NCBI RefSeq assembly: GCF_000397065.2
Contig: NZ_KE007306.1
Coordinates: 76,813-140,812 of the forward strand
DNA length: 64,000 nt
Source: Marinobacter lipolyticus SM19
GTDB taxonomy: Bacteria > Pseudomonadota > Gammaproteobacteria > Pseudomonadales > Oleiphilaceae
Direction: 5' to 3'
The notes under the pieces were generated by a model that was not told the origin of the DNA, made no database searches, and worked only from the letters and a program-made list of their open reading frames with translations. The position numbers were made by a program, and so were the translations under genes. Positions 59,291 through 64,000 of the stretch are shown here, one piece after another; position 1 is the first letter of the stretch; each line of letters starts with the position of its first letter.

Positions 59291-61014
59291 AGCGGCTCGC
59301 AATTCCCTTTATTCTGATCACCCTGCTCTTCTCCCTGGGGTGGCCGGCGCACGCCGAGAGCAAGCTGGTGGTAGAGCCAGATCGGACCAGGCTCTATGAG
59401 GGCGAAGTGCTGACACTGACCGTCCGGGGCAGTATGGAAATCGACATCAATCTCGGCAACCTGTTTGATCTGGACATCTCCACCTTACCGTCACCGGATA
59501 TAGGGAAAGTGGAGGATGATTTCGAGATTATCGGTCGTAACCAGCGCTACAGTATCCGTACCGTAAATAACAACATGATGGGTGAAATCACCTGGACCTA
59601 CCAGTTAGCGCCCAAAAAGACCGGCGAGCTGACTATTCCCCCGCTCAAATTCCAGGATGCCAGTTCCGACCCCGTCAAAATCAACGTCGTGGCGGGCACA
59701 TCACCGGATCAGCAACCCGAATCCCGGGACAGTTTTATCGAGTTGTCGACCGACAAGGACGAAGTCTATGTACAGGAACAGTTGGTTCTGACCATCAAGC
59801 TGTTCTTCAGTGGCAACCTGATTCGCGGCGAGTTATCAGAACCCGAGCACCCCAACGCCATCATCGAAAACCTTGGCAAACAAAGGGAATACAGCCGCTA
59901 CCGCAACGGTATTCGCTTCAGGGTGGTCGAGAGGCGCTACGCCATTTACCCCCAACAACCGGGTGAATTCAGCTTGAATGCCATTCGCTTCGAGGGTCGT
60001 GCCCGGACTCCGGAGGGGCAACTGAAATTCCTCCGCGATAGCGAGAAGCTGTTCGACATCCCGGTGAAAGGCATTCCCGACAGCTTCACCGGTGACACCT
60101 GGCTACCCGCCAGCGAACTGGAGCTTTCGGATTCAGGACTGCCGGACAATCTAAACCTGTCCACCGGGCTTAACCTGACCCGAACCCTGTCACTCAGTGC
60201 TCAGGGACTGCCATCAGAAGCCCTGCCACCGTTCCCGGAGCAGGCCGTCCCGGGTATTCGAACCTATCCGGAGCAACCTGAACGTTCAGCTAACAGCGAC
60301 CGAGACGGGATATCATCCACCCTTACGCAAACCACCGCACTGGTTCCCATAGAGCCTGGCAACCTGGTGTTACCGGAAATCCGGATTCCATGGTGGGACA
60401 CCGACGCGGATGAAGAGAAGATCGCTGTGATTCCGGCGAGAACCCTGTCAGTGAGTGCATCGCCAGACCTGACAACAACCTCAGGACAAAGCGCAGCCTC
60501 ATCGGAACAGAGCATGGAAGCAGCCAACCTCGACACTGGTGATAGCGCTGGGCAAGCATCTTCCTCCTGGTTCTGGCCCATGGTGAGCCTGATACTGGCC
60601 CTTGGCTGGCTGGTGACAGTCGCAGCCTGGTGGTTCAGCCGAAGAAACTCGCCCTCTCCTGCCAGACAGGCGGCTCCGGATAACGGTGAAAAAGCGCTGT
60701 TCCGGGAATTGTGTAAGGTTGCGGAGGAAGGCGACCCACGAACCCTGGAGCTGTTACCCAGATGGGCCACCCGGTATTTCCACAATCAGAAGTTTGACAG
60801 TGTTGCCGACGTCTGCCGCTACGTCGCAGACGAGCATCTGGACCGTGAGCTGGAGGCCCTACAGAGATGGCTGTTTGGCAAACACGATGAGGCCGGAAAC
60901 TGGGATGGCAAGCCTCTGGTTGCAGTCCTGAAAGCGTTGCGGGGAAAGGAAACCCACCAGCAGGCACAGGATCGTCTGCCTCCCCTGTACCCGGAGGGAC
61001 TGGCCAGCCGCTGA
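59284..61014 (+). CDS. BatD-like periplasmic membrane-anchored protein
   Basis: 576 residues. The signal peptide is about 1-24 (IPFILITLLFSLGWPAHA). Beta-sandwich repeats follow, beginning LVVEPDRTRLYEGEVLTLTVRG and including ITWTYQLAPKKTGELTIPPL. A membrane helix near 430-450 (WPMVSLILALGWLVTVAAWW) and a cytoplasmic C-terminal domain complete it. BatD is known only as a partner of the VWA proteins in aerotolerance operons. It is the last gene of the operon. A small palindrome (61015-61028) follows but has no T-tract. It is convergent with ccmI. Confidence 0.9.
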   Translation: MVKRLAIPFILITLLFSLGWPAHAESKLVVEPDRTRLYEGEVLTLTVRGSMEIDINLGNLFDLDISTLPSPDIGKVEDDFEIIGRNQRYSIRTVNNNMMGEITWTYQLAPKKTGELTIPPLKFQDASSDPVKINVVAGTSPDQQPESRDSFIELSTDKDEVYVQEQLVLTIKLFFSGNLIRGELSEPEHPNAIIENLGKQREYSRYRNGIRFRVVERRYAIYPQQPGEFSLNAIRFEGRARTPEGQLKFLRDSEKLFDIPVKGIPDSFTGDTWLPASELELSDSGLPDNLNLSTGLNLTRTLSLSAQGLPSEALPPFPEQAVPGIRTYPEQPERSANSDRDGISSTLTQTTALVPIEPGNLVLPEIRIPWWDTDADEEKIAVIPARTLSVSASPDLTTTSGQSAASSEQSMEAANLDTGDSAGQASSSWFWPMVSLILALGWLVTVAAWWFSRRNSPSPARQAAPDNGEKALFRELCKVAEEGDPRTLELLPRWATRYFHNQKFDSVADVCRYVADEHLDRELEALQRWLFGKHDEAGNWDGKPLVAVLKALRGKETHQQAQDRLPPLYPEGLASR

Positions 61015-61041
61015 CAGGACAGGTCCTGCCGGGAGCCTCCC

Positions 61042-62319
61042 TCAATTTCGCAGCTGGTGATCAATAATCAGGGTAGCCGCCACACTTTGATCATTACTGA
61101 CGGTAACGGGCTCTTTCAGTTCACCCTGCCAGTCGCCCGCCTGGGGCATGGCGTTACCGGTCCGGGACAGCCGCGCCACCAGTAACACTTCCGAGGCGTC
61201 AGACAACCGATTGTCCGGTGACATGGCATTACGGTCATCGAGTCGAATGTCCGCAGGCAAATCACCGGCGCTCAGCCGTGCTACAGCCAGAGGTGCCGAA
61301 CCCTGACTACCGCTTCTACGGGCAAACACAAACAGGGTTGTATCCGTGGGCACCTCGCCCGCAAACGCCTCCGACAATTCAACTCGCACGGTCACTCCGG
61401 GGCCGGAGACTGACGCTGTCGCACTCTCCGGCACTTCCTGCCCCAGGCGTTGATAAGCCTCGCTTATGCCTTGACGAATGGAGCCAAGCTGAGGGTGATC
61501 CGGAGCAGCCGCAACAATACGTTCCCAGTAGTCAATCGCATCCTCATAGTTCTGCTGGCTGAATGCGGATATACCTAACAGACCGAGGGCATTCACTTCA
61601 TCAGGGTTCAGTGCCCGCGCTTTCTCAATGGCACGTGTTACCCCCGCGTCCAGGGCGCCCTGACTGTTAAAAAACAGGGCTTGGGCAGACAGTCCCCATG
61701 CCGTGGCTTCGGCCTGATCATTCCCCTTAACCTGTTCCGCCAACCGTTCAAAGGCCCAGGCGGCGTCTTTGTACCGTTCCAGGCGCATATAACTGCGCCC
61801 CAGCATAGCCCAGCCGTCGGCATTGTCCGGATTGGCTTCCAGGCGCTCCCGTAGCTGAGTTGTCAGTTGGTTCATTTGCTGGACACGATCGCCGTCCGAA
61901 GCGATCATTTCCTGCATCGCGAGGTATTGTTCCAGATCATCCATCGCGCCCCATTGCTGGTACAGGAAAACCGCGGCGGCAGGGATCAGGGCAAAGCTCA
62001 CAATGGCAATGGCCATGGAACTTTTGCGACCTCGCACCCTGGTGGCTGACTTGCCCTCCTGCTCAGTGGCATCGGGCACATCATCAAGCATGCTGCCCGC
62101 CAGTTCGTCCCGGAGCTGCTGGTAGTTTTCCTGATCGAGGATACCGGCCTGGTACTCACTCTCCAGCTCCGCCATCCGTGATCTGTAGGCCATCAGGTTC
62201 TGATTCCTCAGGTCGGTCTGCTGTTGCCGTCCTGCCCGGTGAGAAAACAGCGGCCAGATGATAAATGCCAGGGCCAGAATGATGAGCGCGGCGGCGAAAA
62301 GCCAGAAAGTATCAGTCAT
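61042..62319 (-). CDS. ccmI: Cytochrome c maturation protein CcmI
   Basis: 425 residues. There are two N-terminal membrane helices (LFAAALIILALAFIIWPLF and SMAIAIVSFALIPAAAVFLY) with a cytoplasmic loop between. A periplasmic TPR domain (about 145-290, e.g. GWAMLGRSYMRLERYKDAAWAF) holds apocytochrome c. The C-terminal VRVELSEAF domain is as in gammaproteobacterial CcmI. It is the last gene of the ccm block, 51 nt after ccmH. Confidence 0.93.
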   Translation of the reverse strand: MTDTFWLFAAALIILALAFIIWPLFSHRAGRQQQTDLRNQNLMAYRSRMAELESEYQAGILDQENYQQLRDELAGSMLDDVPDATEQEGKSATRVRGRKSSMAIAIVSFALIPAAAVFLYQQWGAMDDLEQYLAMQEMIASDGDRVQQMNQLTTQLRERLEANPDNADGWAMLGRSYMRLERYKDAAWAFERLAEQVKGNDQAEATAWGLSAQALFFNSQGALDAGVTRAIEKARALNPDEVNALGLLGISAFSQQNYEDAIDYWERIVAAAPDHPQLGSIRQGISEAYQRLGQEVPESATASVSGPGVTVRVELSEAFAGEVPTDTTLFVFARRSGSQGSAPLAVARLSAGDLPADIRLDDRNAMSPDNRLSDASEVLLVARLSRTGNAMPQAGDWQGELKEPVTVSNDQSVAATLIIDHQLRN

Positions 62320-62370
62320 AAGAAGGTCGTGGTTTTTCCATGGGGAGTTGGAGAATCAATTCAGGAGACA

Positions 62371-62844
62371 TTATTCCCGGTCTTTATCGGCCAGCAGCCT
62401 GTTAACCCGGGCCTGCTCATCGGCGGTCAGACTTGGCGCCTGGTCATTGCGGCGACGCGACCGGATAACAATGCCGGCAACTGCCAGCAAACCAACACCG
62501 ACAGCTATGGCCGGCGTTGCCCACAGCAGTATGGTACGGCGATCAACCTCGGGCTTGTAACGGACAAATTCGCCAAAGCGATCCACCAGATCCCCGACAA
62601 TCTCATCATTACTCGCGCCATCCTGCATCATCCGGTACACACGGTCGCGCATGTCTTTTGCTATGGGGGCGTTGGAGTCAGCAATGTTCTGGTTCTGGCA
62701 CTTCGGGCAACGCAGCTCCGCCGTGAGATCCCGGTATCGCTGCTCTTCCTTTAGTGACTCAAAGCCTTGAGCATTGGCTTCATCAGCACTCGCCTGAAAC
62801 GCCAGCGACATCGCGAGCAGTATCAGGACAACCAGTCGTGTCAC
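62371..62844 (-). CDS. ccmH: Cytochrome c maturation protein CcmH
   Basis: 157 residues. The signal peptide is VLILLAMSLAFQASA. The apocytochrome thioredox motif is LRCPKCQNQNIADSNAPIAKDMR (CPKC). A C-terminal membrane helix (LLWATPAIAVGVGLLAVAGIV) is also present. It reduces or presents the heme-binding cysteines in the periplasm. The start overlaps the ccmG stop by 4 nt. Confidence 0.96.
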   Translation of the reverse strand: MTRLVVLILLAMSLAFQASADEANAQGFESLKEEQRYRDLTAELRCPKCQNQNIADSNAPIAKDMRDRVYRMMQDGASNDEIVGDLVDRFGEFVRYKPEVDRRTILLWATPAIAVGVGLLAVAGIVIRSRRRNDQAPSLTADEQARVNRLLADKDRE

Positions 62845-63380
62845 GATGCATCCTCCCGATACTGCTTGACCAGAGGCTCCAGATCCTCTTTCCAGACCTT
62901 CTCATTAACCACGCCCACATGCCGGTAACGAACCACCCCGTCTGTATCAATGACGTAGGTTTCCGGGGCTCCGTATACTCCCAGGTCAAATCCCAGGGTG
63001 CCTTTCGGGTCATAGATGGTCCGTTCGTATGGGTTGCCAAGACGCTCCAGCCATCCCAGGGCCTCCTCACGATTGTCCTTGTAGTTGAGGCCGATGATGC
63101 GGACGCCCTGCTCCTGTGCCAGCCACAGCAGATCGTCATGCTCATCCCGACAGGCCGGGCACCAGGTACCCCAGACATTCAGCAACGAAACCTGCCCCAG
63201 GAATACCCCGGCATCCAGTTTCGTTCCGGGTTGCTCCAGGTCATCCAGGGTGAAGGCCGGAACCGTTTTACCGATCAGCGCCGACTCCAGCCGGGTCGGG
63301 TCCTTCCCGATCCCCGCAAACAACACGATACCCAGAACAACAACCAGAATTAATGGAACAAACAGAAACACACGCTTCAT
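62841..63380 (-). CDS. ccmG: Thiol:disulfide interchange protein CcmG/DsbE
   Basis: 179 residues. The N-terminal anchor is FVPLILVVVLGIVLFAGIG. The thioredoxin fold begins FTLDDLEQPG, and its active site is GTWCPACRDEHDDL (CPAC). GAPETYVIDTDGVVRYRHVG follows, the family cis-Pro and substrate region. It keeps apocytochrome c cysteines reduced in the periplasm. It overlaps ccmF by 4 nt. Confidence 0.96.
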   Translation of the reverse strand: MKRVFLFVPLILVVVLGIVLFAGIGKDPTRLESALIGKTVPAFTLDDLEQPGTKLDAGVFLGQVSLLNVWGTWCPACRDEHDDLLWLAQEQGVRIIGLNYKDNREEALGWLERLGNPYERTIYDPKGTLGFDLGVYGAPETYVIDTDGVVRYRHVGVVNEKVWKEDLEPLVKQYREDAS

Positions 63381-64000
63381 GACATCGCCTCTGCTACATC
63401 GCCACGACGGCCAGATTCTATGCCCTGCCTGTCAGACACCCGCTCACGAATACGGTAACGGCGATCGGCAATGGCGAGGAAACCACCGGCAGCCATGAAC
63501 AATGCTCCCAGCCACAACCAGCGCACCAGCGGTTTGTACTGTATGCGGATGGCCCAGGCGTCATCGGTGATACGTTCGCCAATCGCGACAAACACATCCC
63601 GGAACAGTCCTGCATCTATGGCTGCTTCGGTCATTACGTTGCGCTGAACCTGGTACTGACGCTTTTCAGGGTGCAGTGTTGCCACATACTGACCATCAAG
63701 AGAGAGGTCAAACGAGCCATACTGCGCCGTGAAGTTCTGACCACGACGCTCGCCAATATCCGTGAACTGGATCTGGTAATCTCCAATCATCGCAGTGTCT
63801 CCGGGAGTCATTCGCACATCCCGTTCAACTCCATAATTCGATACCACCGTTGCGCCCGCCATGGTGATCGCCAACCCGAGGTGCCCAAGCACCATGCCGT
63901 AGTAACTGCGAGACTGACGTTTCAGCCCCTGCAACCGCCCCTTTCTGGACGCCGACTTGTCCCAGAGATCCCAGAACGTGGCGACCGTCACCCAGATGGC
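63377..64000 (-). CDS. ccmF: Heme lyase CcmF (C-terminal part, continues beyond the right edge)
   Basis: Only about 208 C-terminal codons are in the window. They contain YGMVLGHLGLAITMAGATVVSNYGVERD, a periplasmic beta region (MIGDYQIQFTDIGERRGQNFTA), WAIRIQYKPLVRWLWLGALFMAAGGF with a membrane helix, and the tail AIADRRYRIRER. CcmF transfers heme from CcmE to apocytochrome c with CcmH and CcmI. The open frame reaches the edge; the GTG at 63991 is internal. Confidence 0.94.
   Translation of the reverse strand, partial: AIWVTVATFWDLWDKSASRKGRLQGLKRQSRSYYGMVLGHLGLAITMAGATVVSNYGVERDVRMTPGDTAMIGDYQIQFTDIGERRGQNFTAQYGSFDLSLDGQYVATLHPEKRQYQVQRNVMTEAAIDAGLFRDVFVAIGERITDDAWAIRIQYKPLVRWLWLGALFMAAGGFLAIADRRYRIRERVSDRQGIESGRRGDVAEAMS

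Overview
The window looks like chromosomal DNA of a marine gammaproteobacterium close to Marinobacter. The reasons are: moderately GC-rich sequence; a complete sodium-pumping NADH:quinone oxidoreductase (nqrABCDEF) with both maturation genes; a 180-kDa type NAD-glutamate dehydrogenase; PpsA/PpsR; soluble transhydrogenase SthA; PsrA; and a gene order (sthA, apbE, nqrF-A, gap, mfd, csiV, methylthioinosine phosphorylase, psrA; then gdhB-moxR) that I recall from Pseudomonas. Genus assignment is an inference from protein resemblance only. No phage, insertion sequence, rRNA operon or CRISPR array is visible. Almost all of the window is ordinary core genome, with a few accessory islands.

Region by region. 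1-6.8 kb: rraA (cut by the left edge) and ppsA read leftwards, divergent from ppsR, followed by a large M16C peptidase. 6.9-11.3 kb: a poorly characterised cluster with a small membrane protein, a PEGA/MORN-repeat membrane protein whose ribosome binding site lies in a 12-bp inverted repeat, a receiver-domain protein with a C-terminal membrane anchor, a MobA-like nucleotidyltransferase and a double-length pterin-synthase-like protein. 11.3-14.4 kb: a structured intergenic element, a terminator, tRNA-Glu(TTC), tRNA-Ala(GGC) and gltX, then znuA behind a Zur-like box. 14.4-20.1 kb: transporter, SDR, hemerythrin, MAPEG, PF10118-type hydrolase, AraC regulator and methyltransferase. 20.1-21.2 kb: an AT-richer orphan DUF3883 gene with its own inverted-repeat promoter and a 12-C tract, the best candidate for recent transfer.

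21.2-25.8 kb: dusA, then a tight tal-terB-DAHP synthase-GDPD operon in which transaldolase can supply the erythrose-4-phosphate used by the DAHP synthase. 25.8-34.4 kb: sthA, nqrM, apbE and nqrF to nqrA, all leftward. 34.8-48.6 kb: an N-terminally extended GAPDH, mfd-csiV, methylthioinosine phosphorylase, MscS channel, L,D-transpeptidase, psrA with a double operator, an unknown membrane protein, riboflavin synthase, and the paralogous rRNA methyltransferases rlmG and rsmC flanking an unknown protein. A 57-codon gene with a consensus ribosome binding site and palindromic upstream sites lies at 48752-48925.

49.1-64 kb: gdhB leftward, divergent from a six-gene MoxR/Bat operon (moxR, DUF58, DUF4381, batA, batB/C fusion, batD), then the convergent ccmF-G-H-I end of a cytochrome c maturation operon running off the right edge. 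The most unexpected signal is a nearly identical 18-nt sequence (17/18) in the ppsA/ppsR and gdhB/moxR divergent promoters, placed exactly 33 nt before the start codon of the rightward gene in both. It suggests that carbon-flux and amino-acid catabolic genes share a regulator.
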